Below, piece after piece: positions 42,737 to 51,595 of a stretch of 64,000 nucleotides of DNA. The stretch's first letter is position 1; each line of letters starts with the position of its first letter. A model generated the notes under the pieces. It made no database searches, was not told the DNA's origin, and worked only from the letters and a program-made list of their open reading frames with translations. The stretch comes from Streptomyces californicus. Lineage in GTDB: Bacteria; Actinomycetota; Actinomycetes; Streptomycetales; Streptomycetaceae. The stretch covers positions 186,001-250,000 of the forward strand of contig NZ_JNZZ01000006.1 of assembly GCF_000717645.1 (NCBI RefSeq). Direction: 5' to 3'. Made by a program: the position numbers and the translations under genes.

Positions 42737-43447
42737 TCAGACGTCGGTGGCGCGCAGGCCGGCGTGGGCCTTGTACCGGCGGTTGACCGAGATCAGGTTG
42801 GCGACCAGCGACTCGACCTGGTGCGCGTTGCGGAGGCGGCCCGCGAAGATGCCGCGCATGCCGGGGATGCGGCTCGCCAGCGCCTGCACGATGTCCGTGT
42901 CGGCGCGCGCCTCGCCCAGGACCAGCACGTCGGTGTCGATCTCCTCGATGGACGCGTCCTGGAGCAGCACGGCCGAGAGGTGGTGGAAGGCGGCGGTGAC
43001 CCGGGAGTCCGGGAGCAGGGCGGCGGCCTGCTCGGCGGCGCTGCCCTCCTCGGGCTTGAGGGCGTAGGCGCCCTTCTTGTCGAAGCCGAGCGGGTTGACG
43101 CAGTCGATGACGAGCTTGCCCGCCAGCTCCTCGCGCAGGGCCGTGAGCGTCGCCGCGTGGCCGTCCCACGGCACGGCGACGATCACGATGTCGCTGCGCC
43201 GGGCGCACTCCGCGTTGTCCGCCCCCTCGACGCCGTGGCCCAGCTCCTGCGCCGCCTGCCCGGCGCGCGCCGCGTCGCGGGAGCCGAGGGTGACCTTCTG
43301 TCCGGCGCGGGCGAGCCGGTAGGCGAGGCCGCGCCCCTGCGGCCCGGTCCCGCCGAGCACGCCGACGCTCAGGCCGGAGACGTCGGGCAGGTCCCAGGGG
43401 TCCTTGGCGGGGGGCTTGGGCGCGTTGCCGCTGTCCTGTGTAGTCAT
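42737..43447 (-). CDS. npdG: NADPH-dependent F420 reductase (NpdG)
   Basis: A 236-residue coenzyme F420:NADP+ oxidoreductase. After a ~25-residue leader the Rossmann motif SVGVLGGTGPQGRGLAYRLA binds NADP, and the family blocks VTLGSRD, IVIVAVPWDGHAAT and DCVNPLGFDKKG are visible. It moves hydride between NADPH and F420, feeding F420-dependent reductases. ATG at 43447 is clear. It lies alone between a terminator and a divergent MFS gene. Confidence 0.92.
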   Translation of the reverse strand: MTTQDSGNAPKPPAKDPWDLPDVSGLSVGVLGGTGPQGRGLAYRLARAGQKVTLGSRDAARAGQAAQELGHGVEGADNAECARRSDIVIVAVPWDGHAATLTALREELAGKLVIDCVNPLGFDKKGAYALKPEEGSAAEQAAALLPDSRVTAAFHHLSAVLLQDASIEEIDTDVLVLGEARADTDIVQALASRIPGMRGIFAGRLRNAHQVESLVANLISVNRRYKAHAGLRATDV

Positions 43448-43620
43448 GGCCCGACCCTACTGCCAGGTAGCGCCCGGGATACCGGCCCGTTCCGCCGGAG
43501 CGGCACGCGGTGCGCGTGCCCGGCCGTGACGCGGTGCGGCGGGGCGCTCCGGCCGGGACGCCCGCTCGGGCGGAATACCTGTTTGCCTGGGGCGCCCGGT
43601 TGTGCGGATCATGACCCTTC

Positions 43621-44952
43621 GTGACCTCAGCGCCTCCGCCGCCCTCCCCCTCCTCGCCCCAGCCCGCCCCCGCCCCGCCCCGGCCGGGCCGGATCCGCGC
43701 CCTGCTGCCGGACCTCGCGCCGTGGCGCTCCTCGGCGGACTTCCGGCTGCTGTGGGTCCAGGGACTCATCACGTACTTCGGCAGCTTCATGGCGCTCATC
43801 GCGCTGCCGCTCCAGATCAAGGACCTCACCGGATCCCCGCTCGCGGTCGGCGCGATGGGCGCGGTGGAGCTGGTCCCGCTGGTGGTGTTCGGGCTGTACG
43901 GGGGCGCGCTGGCGGACTCGGCGGACCGCCGCCGGGTCATCCTGCTCACCGAGGCGGGGCTCGGGGTGCTCGCGGCGATCCTGCTGGTGAACGCGCTGCT
44001 GCCCGAGCCGCTGCTGTGGCCGCTGTACGTGGTGGCCGGCGGGGTGTCCGCGCTGGCCGGGCTCCAGCGGCCCGCGCTGGACTCCCTGATGGCCCGGATC
44101 GTGCCGCACCGGCAGCAGACGGCGGCGGCCGCGCTGAACTCGCTGCGGTGGCAGATCGGGGCCATCGCGGGCCCGGCGCTGGCGGGCCTGGTGGTGGCGT
44201 ACGCGGGTCACGGCACGGCGTACGGGGTGACGGTGTGCACGTTCGCCGCCTCCGTGGTGCTCTGCCTGCGGCTCTCCCCCGCTCCACCCGCGAAGGAGGC
44301 GTCCAAGCCGTCGCTGCGCGGGATCGTCGAGGGGGCGCGGTACGCCTGGAGCCGGCCGGTGCTGCTGGGGACGTACGCGATCGACCTGGCGGCGATGTTC
44401 TTCGCCTTCCCGAACACGATCTTCCCGTTCCTGGCGGACGAGCTGGACGCGGAGTGGTCGCTGGGCCTGATGTACGCGGCGGGTTCGGTCGGCTCGCTGG
44501 CGCTGGGGCTGACCAGCGGCTGGACGAGCCGGGTGCGGCGGCACGGGCTGTTCGTGGTGTTCGGCGCGGCGGCGTGGGGGCTGGCGATCGCCGCGGCGGG
44601 CTGGTTCTCCAGCGTGTGGGTGGTGCTGTTCTGCCTGGCCGTGGCGGGTGCGGGCGACATGCTGAGCGGGCTGGGGCGCTCCACCATCTGGAACCAGACG
44701 ATCCCGGAGGAGCTGCGGGGGCGTCTGGCGGGCATCGAGGTGCTCTCGTACAGCATCGGGCCGCAGCTCGGGCAGGTGCGGGCCGGGGCGATGGCCGGCT
44801 GGACCGGGACCCGCTCGGCCATCTGGACGGGCGGGGTGGCGTGCGTGGCGTCGGTGGCACTGCTGACGGCGGCGCTGCCCAAGCTGGTGCGGTACGACTC
44901 GGAGACGGACGAGGACGCGGTGCGGAGGCGGGAGGCCCGGGTCGAGGGATGA
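43621..44952 (+). CDS. MFS transporter (EntS-like)
   Basis: A 443-residue, 12-segment major facilitator: a Pro-rich N-terminus, motif A GLYGGALADSADRRR after segment 2, and the central QRPALDSLMARIVPHRQQTAAAALNS-type region (about residue 140) of the EntS/MFS_3 group. EntS relatives export siderophores or drugs. Given the heme and iron genes 2 kb away an iron link is possible but unproven. The GTG start at 43621 gives MTSAPPPPSP. The stop is followed by dispersed repeats. Confidence 0.82.
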   Translation: MTSAPPPPSPSSPQPAPAPPRPGRIRALLPDLAPWRSSADFRLLWVQGLITYFGSFMALIALPLQIKDLTGSPLAVGAMGAVELVPLVVFGLYGGALADSADRRRVILLTEAGLGVLAAILLVNALLPEPLLWPLYVVAGGVSALAGLQRPALDSLMARIVPHRQQTAAAALNSLRWQIGAIAGPALAGLVVAYAGHGTAYGVTVCTFAASVVLCLRLSPAPPAKEASKPSLRGIVEGARYAWSRPVLLGTYAIDLAAMFFAFPNTIFPFLADELDAEWSLGLMYAAGSVGSLALGLTSGWTSRVRRHGLFVVFGAAAWGLAIAAAGWFSSVWVVLFCLAVAGAGDMLSGLGRSTIWNQTIPEELRGRLAGIEVLSYSIGPQLGQVRAGAMAGWTGTRSAIWTGGVACVASVALLTAALPKLVRYDSETDEDAVRRREARVEG

Positions 44953-44977
44953 CCCGGGGCTCCGCCCCGTACCCCGC

Positions 44978-45088
44978 TCCTCAAGCGCCGGAGGGGCGGG
45001 AAGACGTCCTCAGGCGCCGGACGGGCGGGAGTAACCTCTCAGGCGCCGACGAGCTTCGAGGGACGTCCTCAGGCGCCGGACGGGCCGG
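44978..45088. repeat. Four copies of the TCCTCARGCGCCGGA repeat
   Basis: Cores start at 44978 (TCCTCAAGCGCCGGAGGGGC), 45007, 45037 (degenerate) and 45066. They belong to the same family as 27530-28095 and 7574-7622. The last copy supplies the stop codon of the small gene at 45069-45311. Confidence 0.85.
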
Positions 45089-45311
45089 ATTCGCCCTTGC
45101 CCTTGTCCTCGTCGTGCCACTTGGGGTCCGTGTCCCACTCCAGGTTCCGCTCGCGGGCCGTGTCCATCGCGTGCTGGGCGGCCTCGCGGGACGGGTAGGG
45201 GCCGAATCGGTTCTGCGCCGGGCACTCCGGGCCTTCCTCGACCTTCTTGTGCTCCAGGCAGTAGTACCACTCGCCCGGTTTGCCCACCGTGCGCTTCTTG
45301 AACAAGGCCAT
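45069..45311 (-). CDS. 80-residue hypothetical protein
   Basis: Soluble protein starting [21 protein letters not shown], with two Cys ([16 protein letters not shown]) and a [20 protein letters not shown] segment resembling a short SPOR-like or alpha/beta motif. Streptomyces genomes carry many such small conserved proteins; the function is unknown. The last five residues (GPSGA) and the TGA stop are encoded within a dispersed repeat copy, so the original end may have been different. It is divergent from map. Confidence 0.75.
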   Translation of the reverse strand: MALFKKRTVGKPGEWYYCLEHKKVEEGPECPAQNRFGPYPSREAAQHAMDTARERNLEWDTDPKWHDEDKGKGESGPSGA

Positions 45312-45356
45312 CGACGGCTCCTTTCCTTATCGCCATGGTGCCCCGAGGTCGCTGGT

Positions 45357-45370
45357 TAGACTCGCTGACA
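45357..45370 (+). promoter_or_regulatory. Possible leaderless promoter for map
   Basis: TAGACT at 45357-45362 ends seven bases before the map ATG at 45370, and no ribosome site lies between. A -10 box that close implies transcription starting at or next to the start codon, as in many actinobacterial leaderless genes. Confidence 0.4.
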
Positions 45371-46227
45371 TGTCTGGCCAGTCGCTTCTCGTACCAGGGG
45401 AGATCTCTCCCGCCCGTTCCGTACCCGGAAGAATCCGGCGCCCCGAGTACGTGGGGAAGCCGGCTCCGACGCCGTACACCGGCCCGGAGGTCCAGGACGC
45501 CGAGACCGTCGAGCGGATGCGCGTCGCGGGCCGTATCGCCGCGCGGGCGATGGAGGAGGCCGCCAAGCTCATCGCCCCGGGCGTCACCACGGACGAGCTC
45601 GACCGGGTCGCCCACACGTACATGCTCGACCACGACGCGTACCCCTCCACCCTCGGCTACCGGGGCTTCCCGAAGTCGCTGTGCACCTCGGTCAACGAGG
45701 TCATCTGCCACGGCATCCCCGACTCCACCGTGCTGCGCGACGGCGACATCGTGAACCTGGACGTCACCGCGTACATCGGCGGGGTCCACGGCGACAACAA
45801 CGCCACCTACCTCTGCGGCGACGTGGACGAGGAGTCCCGGCTGCTGGTCGAGCGCACCCGGGAGTCGCTGAACCGCGCCATCAAGGCGGTCCGGCCGGGC
45901 CGGCAGATCAACGTGATCGGCCGGGTCATCGAGTCGTACGCCAAGCGGTTCGGCTACGGGGTCGTCCGCGACTTCACCGGCCACGGGATCAACAGCTCGT
46001 TCCACTCCGGTCTGATCATCCCGCACTACGACTCCCCGCACGCCACCACCGTGATGCAGCCCGGCATGACGTTCACCATCGAGCCGATGCTGACGCTGGG
46101 CACCCACGAGTACGAGATGTGGGAGGACGGCTGGACCGTGGTGACGAAGGACCGGAAGCGGACGGCGCAGTTCGAGCACACGCTCGTGGTCACGGAGACC
46201 GGGGCGGACATCCTCACCCTCCCGTAG
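45370..46227 (+). CDS. map: Type I methionine aminopeptidase
   Basis: A 285-residue MetAP with the N-terminal extension found in one of the actinobacterial paralogues ([19 protein letters not shown]). It removes the initiator Met from nascent proteins. The five metal ligands are visible: Asp in [10 protein letters not shown], Asp in HGDNNATY, His in FTGHGINS, Glu in FTIEPML and Glu in QFEHTLVV, as is the substrate-binding His in EVICHGIP. The start at 45370 ([11 protein letters not shown]) lacks a ribosome site but has a suitably placed -10-like box. Confidence 0.95.
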   Translation: MSGQSLLVPGEISPARSVPGRIRRPEYVGKPAPTPYTGPEVQDAETVERMRVAGRIAARAMEEAAKLIAPGVTTDELDRVAHTYMLDHDAYPSTLGYRGFPKSLCTSVNEVICHGIPDSTVLRDGDIVNLDVTAYIGGVHGDNNATYLCGDVDEESRLLVERTRESLNRAIKAVRPGRQINVIGRVIESYAKRFGYGVVRDFTGHGINSSFHSGLIIPHYDSPHATTVMQPGMTFTIEPMLTLGTHEYEMWEDGWTVVTKDRKRTAQFEHTLVVTETGADILTLP

Positions 46228-46379
46228 GCCCGCGGGCCAGTACGTCCTCCGTACGCCCGTACGTCCGTAGGGCGCCCGTCACGGGAGCGCATACCGCACA
46301 GAACACCCCAGGGCGCGCATACCGGCACCCTTCGCCATCTCGGTGCGGAGGTTTTTACCGACAGACAGTCGGGAACCAG

Positions 46380-46400
46380 TTGACTTAGGTAAACCTAAGT
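46380..46400. promoter_or_regulatory. Iron-box-like palindrome upstream of heme oxygenase
   Basis: ACTTAGGT-aa-ACCTAAGT (46383-46400) is a perfect palindrome made of the TTAGG/CCTAA half-sites used by DtxR/IdeR/DmdR repressors. Read as a 19-mer, TTGACTTAGGTAAACCTAA matches the classical iron box TTAGGTTAGGCTAACCTAA at 14 positions, in both directions because of the symmetry. A -35-like TTGACT overlaps it. The half-sites are closer than in the consensus. The rest of 46228-46509 has no gene. Confidence 0.6.
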
Positions 46401-46509
46401 AGGAAGATCGGGGCTACGGCACGCGCCGCCGCATCCACGCGGCGGTCGCCTGCCGATATTTCCGTCTCTTTCTGGACTTCCCGTCCCCCTCGGTCCCCGG
46501 AGGCCCGCC

Positions 46510-47175
46510 TTGGACGCAACCGCCACCGTCACTCCCTTCTCGACGCTGATCCGCACCGCGTCGCACGAGCAGCACACCGAGGCCGAGACCTCGACCTTCA
46601 TGAGTGACCTGCTCGGCGGGCGGCTGGGAGTGGACGCGTACACCCGCTACACCGAGCAGCTGTGGTTCGTGTACCGGGCGCTGGAGGAGGGTGCGGCGGC
46701 CCTGCGCGACGACCCGGTCGCCGGTCCGTTCATACAGCCCGAGCTGATGCGCTCGGCCGAGCTGGAGCGCGATCTGGCGCATCTGCGCGGGGCCGACTGG
46801 CGAGAGGGCCTGGTGCCGCTGCCCGCGACCGCCGCGTACGCGGACCGGGTCGCGGAGTGCGCGCGCACCTGGCCCGCCGGTTACATCGCCCACCACTACA
46901 CCCGCTACCTGGGCGACCTGTCGGGCGGTCAGATCATCCGCGACAAGGCGGAGAAGACCTGGGGCTTCGAGCGCAAGGGCGACGGCGTCCGGTTCTACGT
47001 CTTCGACGAGATCACCAACCCGGCGGCCTTCAAGCGGGGTTACCGCGAGCTGCTGGACGGCGTGAACGCGGACGATCTGGAGAAGCAGCGGATCATCGAG
47101 GAGTGCAAGCGGGCGTTCGCGCTGAACACCGCGGTCTTCCGCGAGCTGGGAGAGGTCTTCCCGCTCAGCGCGTGA
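46510..47175 (+). CDS. hmuO: Biliverdin-producing heme oxygenase
   Basis: A 221-residue canonical heme oxygenase that opens heme to biliverdin, CO and Fe2+. The proximal His22 (HTEAETSTFMSDLL) aligns with the HmuO family, and the distal-helix glycines appear in YLGDLSGGQII around residue 133. TTG at 46510 is the start, with GGAGG eight bases before it; no other in-frame start has a ribosome site. It is preceded by an iron-box-like palindrome, so expression under iron limitation is likely. It belongs functionally with the HtaA and HmuTUV genes downstream. Confidence 0.95.
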   Translation: MDATATVTPFSTLIRTASHEQHTEAETSTFMSDLLGGRLGVDAYTRYTEQLWFVYRALEEGAAALRDDPVAGPFIQPELMRSAELERDLAHLRGADWREGLVPLPATAAYADRVAECARTWPAGYIAHHYTRYLGDLSGGQIIRDKAEKTWGFERKGDGVRFYVFDEITNPAAFKRGYRELLDGVNADDLEKQRIIEECKRAFALNTAVFRELGEVFPLSA

Positions 47176-47212
47176 CCGCCCGGCACCACCGGGTCCGGCT
47201 CCACCGCTCCAC

Positions 47213-47240
47213 GGCTCCACCAGGACCTCCTGGTGGAGCC
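47213..47240 (+). terminator. Heme oxygenase terminator
   Basis: GGCTCCACCAGGA-cc-TCCTGGTGGAGCC, a perfect 13-bp stem with a 2-base turn, 38 bases after the stop codon. Extra GGCTCCAC copies precede it. Confidence 0.75.
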
Positions 47241-47376
47241 GTTCGCTTTCCGGGCCCGGCGGAGGCCGCTCCTCGCCGCCCCTCGCCGCCCGTCGCCGTT
47301 CCGGCCGGGCCCGCCGCCGGTCAGCCGCTTCGGCCCCTCCCGGCCACGGTCAGCCCGGTCAGCCCGGTCAGCTCCG

Positions 47377-48054
47377 TCAGCCCCGGGAGGCCATCAGGAC
47401 GCGGCCGCCGACCTCCACCGCGCCGTCCGGCGCGGGGGCGGTGAGGATCTGGGAGCCGCGGCCCTGGGTGATGTTGAGGGCCCGTCCGAGGTGGGCGCTG
47501 AGCAGCAGGGCCGCCGCGCCGGTCGCCTCGTCCTCGACGATCCCGGACTCCTCGCCGCGCCTCGGGAAGGCCCGCGCGCGGACCCGTCCGGCCGCCTCGT
47601 CCTCCCAGGCCCAGGCGTAGAGCCACCCCTCGCCGGGCGGCGGCCCCGGCAGCGCCTCGACCTCGGCGGCGGACGCGTACCGCTGGAGCGTGCGCGGCGG
47701 GACCCACTCGGGGCGGGCCGTGATCCAGGTGAACTCGCCGTCCTGGCGCGCGAACACGTCCCCGACCGCCAACTCCAGGATCTCCAGGTCGAGCAGCCAC
47801 GCCGTGCCGACCAGCGGGTGCCCGGCGAACGGGAGCCGGACCCCCGGGGCGTGGATGTCCACCCGGCCGCGCTCCGGGTCGTCGACGAACACGGTCTCGC
47901 TGAAACCGAGTTGCCGGGCCAGCCGCTGCCGGGACGCCTCGTCGGGGTGGCCCCGCCCGTCGCGGACGACGCCCAGGGCGTTGCCGTGCCGTCCGTCGGG
48001 GTCGCAGAACACCCGCAGGACGTCGATGCCTCGGGGTACGTCGTACTCGTTCAC
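47377..48054 (-). CDS. PhzF-family isomerase
   Basis: A ~225-residue PhzF/diaminopimelate-epimerase-like protein, slightly shorter than the usual 260-300. Hallmarks are GNALGVV near residue 25, the catalytic Glu in GFSETVFV (about 50), RLPFAGHPLVGTAWLL (about 70) and DEATGAAALLL near the end. Most PhzF homologues outside phenazine clusters have unknown substrates. The start is uncertain: GTG 48054 or TTG 48066, neither with a clear ribosome site. It interrupts the heme genes without an obvious link. Confidence 0.85.
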   Translation of the reverse strand: MNEYDVPRGIDVLRVFCDPDGRHGNALGVVRDGRGHPDEASRQRLARQLGFSETVFVDDPERGRVDIHAPGVRLPFAGHPLVGTAWLLDLEILELAVGDVFARQDGEFTWITARPEWVPPRTLQRYASAAEVEALPGPPPGEGWLYAWAWEDEAAGRVRARAFPRRGEESGIVEDEATGAAALLLSAHLGRALNITQGRGSQILTAPAPDGAVEVGGRVLMASRG

Positions 48055-48176
48055 GGGGGCATTCAAGCACTGCCGGGCGGCGGGGCGGGAAACGGGCGGG
48101 GTACGCCCGCGGGGCCGTACCGGGAGGCTGAGCTGCCGGTACGGCCCCGCGGGGTCGTGCGGGTGGTGCGGGTGCG

Positions 48177-49793
48177 TCAGGCGGTGGTGCCGCGGCGGCG
48201 GCGCGCCGCGAACACGACACCGGCGCCCGCCGCCACGACGACGCCGGAGGCGGCGATCAGGGCGCCGGCCGGGAGGTCGGAGCCGGTGGCGGCGAGGGCG
48301 CCGGAGCCGCCCACCGAACCGCCGGCGGAGCCGCCGCCGACCGCGCCGCCGCCACCGGTGGCCGAACCGCCGGTGCTGGAGCCGGAGCCGCCGGTGGAGC
48401 CCGAGCCGCCGGTCGAACCGGAGCCGCCGTCGGAACCGCCCGGGAGCTGGGCGTCCTTGTCGAGGGAGACCGCGACGTTCAGCGCGTCGAGCTGGTCGCC
48501 CTTCAGGTACATCCCGCTGAACGCCTTGGAGCCCTCCTCGGTGAGGGTCGCCGGGACGCCCTTCAGGTTCACGATGCCGTCCTTGGCGGCGAGCGCGCCC
48601 GCGGGCACCTTCAGGTCCGCGAAGGGCACGCCGGTGAGCAGCTTCACCTTGGGCTTCGGGTCAGCCTCGGTCGGGCGCGGCTTGGTGGAGACGTCGGCGA
48701 GGAGCTTGCCGCCGGTGCCCTTGACGTCGACCTTCAGGTTGCTGAGGGAGAGGTCGAGTTCGTACTCCCCGGCCGTCTCGTGGCCGAGGAAGCGGACCTT
48801 GCCCTGGAAGGCGGCGTTCAGGGTCTTCTTGTCGGCGTCGACGCGGCCTGTGGCCTTGCCGAAGCGGTAGCCGTCGCCGGAGGCGGTGGCGCCCTCGCTG
48901 GTCTCGACCTTGCCGTGGGCGATCGGGCCGACGACGTACTTCCGGAACCGCTCCTTGACGCCCCAGTTCAGGGTGCCGTCGACGACCGGGCCGCTGACCG
49001 GCTTGGCGGTCTTCGAGGCGGTCGGGGCCGGCTCGGTGCTCGTCTCGTGGGTGGGCTTGACGGAGGCCGGCGGGGTCGCGGGCGGCGACGCCGGAGGGGT
49101 GGCCGGGGGCGTGGCCGGCGGGGTGGCGGGGGGCGTGGACTTGGGTGCCTGCTTGACCGAGAGCGTCGCCGGGTCGAGCACCTGGCCCTTCTCGTAGAAG
49201 CCCCCGAACGCCTCCGCGCCGTCGGCGGTCAGCTTGGCGGGGATGTCGGCGTAGACCATCGCGCCGTCCGCGCCGCCGCCGGGCTTGGCGGCGGTCATGT
49301 CGAGGTCGGCGACGACGGCGTCGTCCTTGGTGACGACGGTGCCGTCCTTCTTCTTGCTGGTGAAGTCGGCGGTGATGACGCCGGTCTTGCGACCGGAGCT
49401 GACCTTGACGTCGCTGATCTTGACGTCGAGCACCCCGTGGTGGCCCTCGAACCGGACACTGCCCTTGAACGCCGTGTCGGAGTTGTGCGTCGAGGTGTCG
49501 TACGTGCCCTTGCCGTCGGTGAAGGTGAACACCCCGTTGCCGGCGGCCTGCTGGGCGCCGTCCGCCGCGGTGATCTTGCCCTGGGCGATGGGACCGGCGA
49601 CGTACTTGCGGAAGTCGGCCAGGACGCCCCAGGCCAGCGTGCCGTCCACCAGCTCCAGCTTCGGGGCCGCGGCGGCGGGCGCGGCCTCGGAGGGGCCGTC
49701 GGCGGCGATGGCGGGCAGGGCGAAGGTCGCGCCCAGGGCGGCGGCGGTGGCGACGGCCGCGGCGAGGGCTATGGGGCGGCGGGTTGCTGCCAT
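48177..49793 (-). CDS. Sortase-anchored heme-binding protein with two HtaA domains
   Basis: A 538-residue exported protein: signal peptide (residues 1-31), HtaA domain 1 (about 50-215, starting DGTLAWGVLADFRKYVAGPI), a TPPA repeat linker (about 225-250) and HtaA domain 2 (about 275-430, DGTLNWGVKERFRKYVVGPI). A Gly/Ser-rich stretch and the sorting signal LAATG (500-504), a membrane segment and RRRR then complete it. LAxTG is the motif of Streptomyces class E sortases, so it should be linked to the cell wall. HtaA domains bind heme in corynebacteria. It lies 91 bases after the other HtaA gene on the same strand. Confidence 0.88.
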   Translation of the reverse strand: MAATRRPIALAAAVATAAALGATFALPAIAADGPSEAAPAAAAPKLELVDGTLAWGVLADFRKYVAGPIAQGKITAADGAQQAAGNGVFTFTDGKGTYDTSTHNSDTAFKGSVRFEGHHGVLDVKISDVKVSSGRKTGVITADFTSKKKDGTVVTKDDAVVADLDMTAAKPGGGADGAMVYADIPAKLTADGAEAFGGFYEKGQVLDPATLSVKQAPKSTPPATPPATPPATPPASPPATPPASVKPTHETSTEPAPTASKTAKPVSGPVVDGTLNWGVKERFRKYVVGPIAHGKVETSEGATASGDGYRFGKATGRVDADKKTLNAAFQGKVRFLGHETAGEYELDLSLSNLKVDVKGTGGKLLADVSTKPRPTEADPKPKVKLLTGVPFADLKVPAGALAAKDGIVNLKGVPATLTEEGSKAFSGMYLKGDQLDALNVAVSLDKDAQLPGGSDGGSGSTGGSGSTGGSGSSTGGSATGGGGAVGGGSAGGSVGGSGALAATGSDLPAGALIAASGVVVAAGAGVVFAARRRRGTTA

Positions 49794-49884
49794 GGCGGTT
49801 GATCTCCTTGCGGAACGGGGGGAGGGGGCAGAGAGGCGTGGGGGGCGGGGGTGACGACCCATAAGGCGCGCACGGGTGCCGGGG

Positions 49885-51336
49885 TCAGGAGGTCGTGGGG
49901 GCGTCGGAGCCCGTGGTGGCGTCGGAGCCCGGACCGGAGCCGCGGCGGCGCAGGGCGAAGAAGGCCCCGGCGGCGGCGAGCAGGAGCACTCCGCCGCCGA
50001 TGGCCGCCCAGGTGCCGGCGCCGGGGCCGGAGTCGGAGGAGGCGGCGGCCGGTGCGGCCGAGGGCTTCTCCGCGGCCTTCTTCACGGGCTCGGCCGCGGC
50101 CGCCGTCGGCTCGCTGCCGAGGTCCGGCAGCGCGGGCAGCTGGGCCTTCTCGTCGACGGCCACGGCGAGCGAGACCGGGTCCATCGCGGTGCCCGCCTTG
50201 TACATGGAGTTGAACGCCTTGGAGCCTTCGGCGGTGAGGGTGGCGGGCGCCTCGGTGAGGGCGGCGAGACCGTCCTTCGGGGCGAAGTCCTCGGCGGTGA
50301 AGGTGACGATCGGGACGCCCTTGGTGGTCGTGCCGCCGCTGGTGACGTCGGCCGACAGGGTGCCCTTGCCCTTGGTGACGGCCACCGTGACGGCGGCGAA
50401 CGTCAGGTCGAGGTCGTGGGCGCCGGTGAAGCGGACGCTGCCGCTGAAACCGGCGTCGAGGGTCTGCTTCTTCGCGTCGTACGTGCCCTTGCCCTGCGGG
50501 AAGCGGAACAGGGCCCCGCCGTCCTGGGCGCCGTCGGCGAGCGTCCACTTGCCCTGGCCGATGGAGCCGGTGACGTACTCGCGGAAGGTGCGGCGCACGC
50601 CCCAGTCGACGGCGGCGTCCTCGAAGCGGCCGGCCTTCTCCTTCTTCTCGTCGTCCTTGCCGTCCTCGTCCTTCTTCTTCTCCGGGGCGGACGGCTTCGG
50701 CTGCGCTGCCGCGCCCTTGGTGTCGACGGAGAGGCTGATCGGGTCGAGGGGGGTGCCGGCGGTGTAGTAGCCGGCGAAGGCGGAGGCGCCTTCGCCGGTC
50801 AGCGTGGTGGGGACGTTGGTGAGGGCGATGGGGGTGGAGCCGCCCCTCATGTCGATCCCGCCGAGACCGAGCTCGGCCAGCGGCACCTGGGAGCGGCGGG
50901 AAACCTTGCCGGTCCCCCGCTCCTTGCTGACCATGTCGGCGTGGAGCATGCCGCTGCCGCCGCTGATCCGGATCGTGGGACGGCTGATCGTGAGGTCCAG
51001 CTCGTTGCTGCCGTCGGCCTTCTTGTGGCCGGTGAAGTGCACGCCGCCGGAGAATCCGGAGGTGAGCACGCCGGTGTCGGGGGCGTAGGAGCCGGTCGCC
51101 GAGTGGAAGCGGAACTGGCTGCCGCCGACCGTGGCCGCGCCGCCGGTCAGGCTCCAACTGCCGCCCGCGATGGGCCCGGTGACGTAGCTCTGGAAGGAGG
51201 ACTTGATGCCCCAGTCCAGTCGGCCGCCCTGCACCGTGCGGCTTGCCGCTTGCGCGGTGGCGGCGGGGAGCAGGGCCCCCAGCAGAACCGCGAGGAGCGC
51301 GACGGCGAGCGCGCGGATGGATCTGGACGACGGCAT
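49885..51336 (-). CDS. Membrane-anchored heme-binding protein with two HtaA domains
   Basis: A 483-residue protein: signal peptide (residues 1-31, ending TAQAA), HtaA domain 1 (about 37-195, GRLDWGIKSSFQSYVTGPI), a Lys/Glu/Asp-rich linker (about 205-232) and HtaA domain 2 (about 235-390, AAVDWGVRRTFREYVTGSI). An Ala/Pro-rich stretch is followed by a C-terminal membrane segment (AAIGGGVLLLAAAGAFFAL) with RRR. It lacks an LAxTG motif, so it stays in the membrane, possibly receiving heme from the wall-linked partner. It is first in the operon, 26 bases from an iron box. Confidence 0.88.
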   Translation of the reverse strand: MPSSRSIRALAVALLAVLLGALLPAATAQAASRTVQGGRLDWGIKSSFQSYVTGPIAGGSWSLTGGAATVGGSQFRFHSATGSYAPDTGVLTSGFSGGVHFTGHKKADGSNELDLTISRPTIRISGGSGMLHADMVSKERGTGKVSRRSQVPLAELGLGGIDMRGGSTPIALTNVPTTLTGEGASAFAGYYTAGTPLDPISLSVDTKGAAAQPKPSAPEKKKDEDGKDDEKKEKAGRFEDAAVDWGVRRTFREYVTGSIGQGKWTLADGAQDGGALFRFPQGKGTYDAKKQTLDAGFSGSVRFTGAHDLDLTFAAVTVAVTKGKGTLSADVTSGGTTTKGVPIVTFTAEDFAPKDGLAALTEAPATLTAEGSKAFNSMYKAGTAMDPVSLAVAVDEKAQLPALPDLGSEPTAAAAEPVKKAAEKPSAAPAAASSDSGPGAGTWAAIGGGVLLLAAAGAFFALRRRGSGPGSDATTGSDAPTTS

Positions 51337-51361
51337 GAGGGACCCTCCGAGGACTGGATAC

Positions 51362-51380
51362 GCAGGTAAGGCTAACCTAA
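51362..51380. promoter_or_regulatory. Iron box in the htaA/hmuTUV divergent region
   Basis: GCAGGTAAGGCTAACCTAA matches the DtxR-family consensus TTAGGTTAGGCTAACCTAA at 16 of 19 positions. It lies 26 bases before the first HtaA gene and about 215 before hmuT. Repression by a DmdR/IdeR-type regulator with iron is the straightforward reading. The remaining sequence to 51595 shows no gene. Confidence 0.8.
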
Positions 51381-51595
51381 GGTATTGCCAACCCTCGCCG
51401 GAACCCCTCCGGCATCTCCACGACCTCGACACATCCGCTCCACGTCACGGCCGCCTCCGTGCCGCTCCACCGGGGCGGCGACCGGCACGGTTCACCGACG
51501 GGCCCCCGCCGGGCACGGCCCACCGGCCGCCCGGGGGGACACGGCCCGTCAGCACGCCACGACCAGCACACCGCAGAACGACAGGACGGTGCCCA

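Noticed and set aside
42324..44165. Long minus-strand frame (613 codons) joining the small membrane protein to upstream sequence
   Set aside because: Only the last 63 codons have a ribosome site and protein-like composition; the rest overlaps npdG out of frame.
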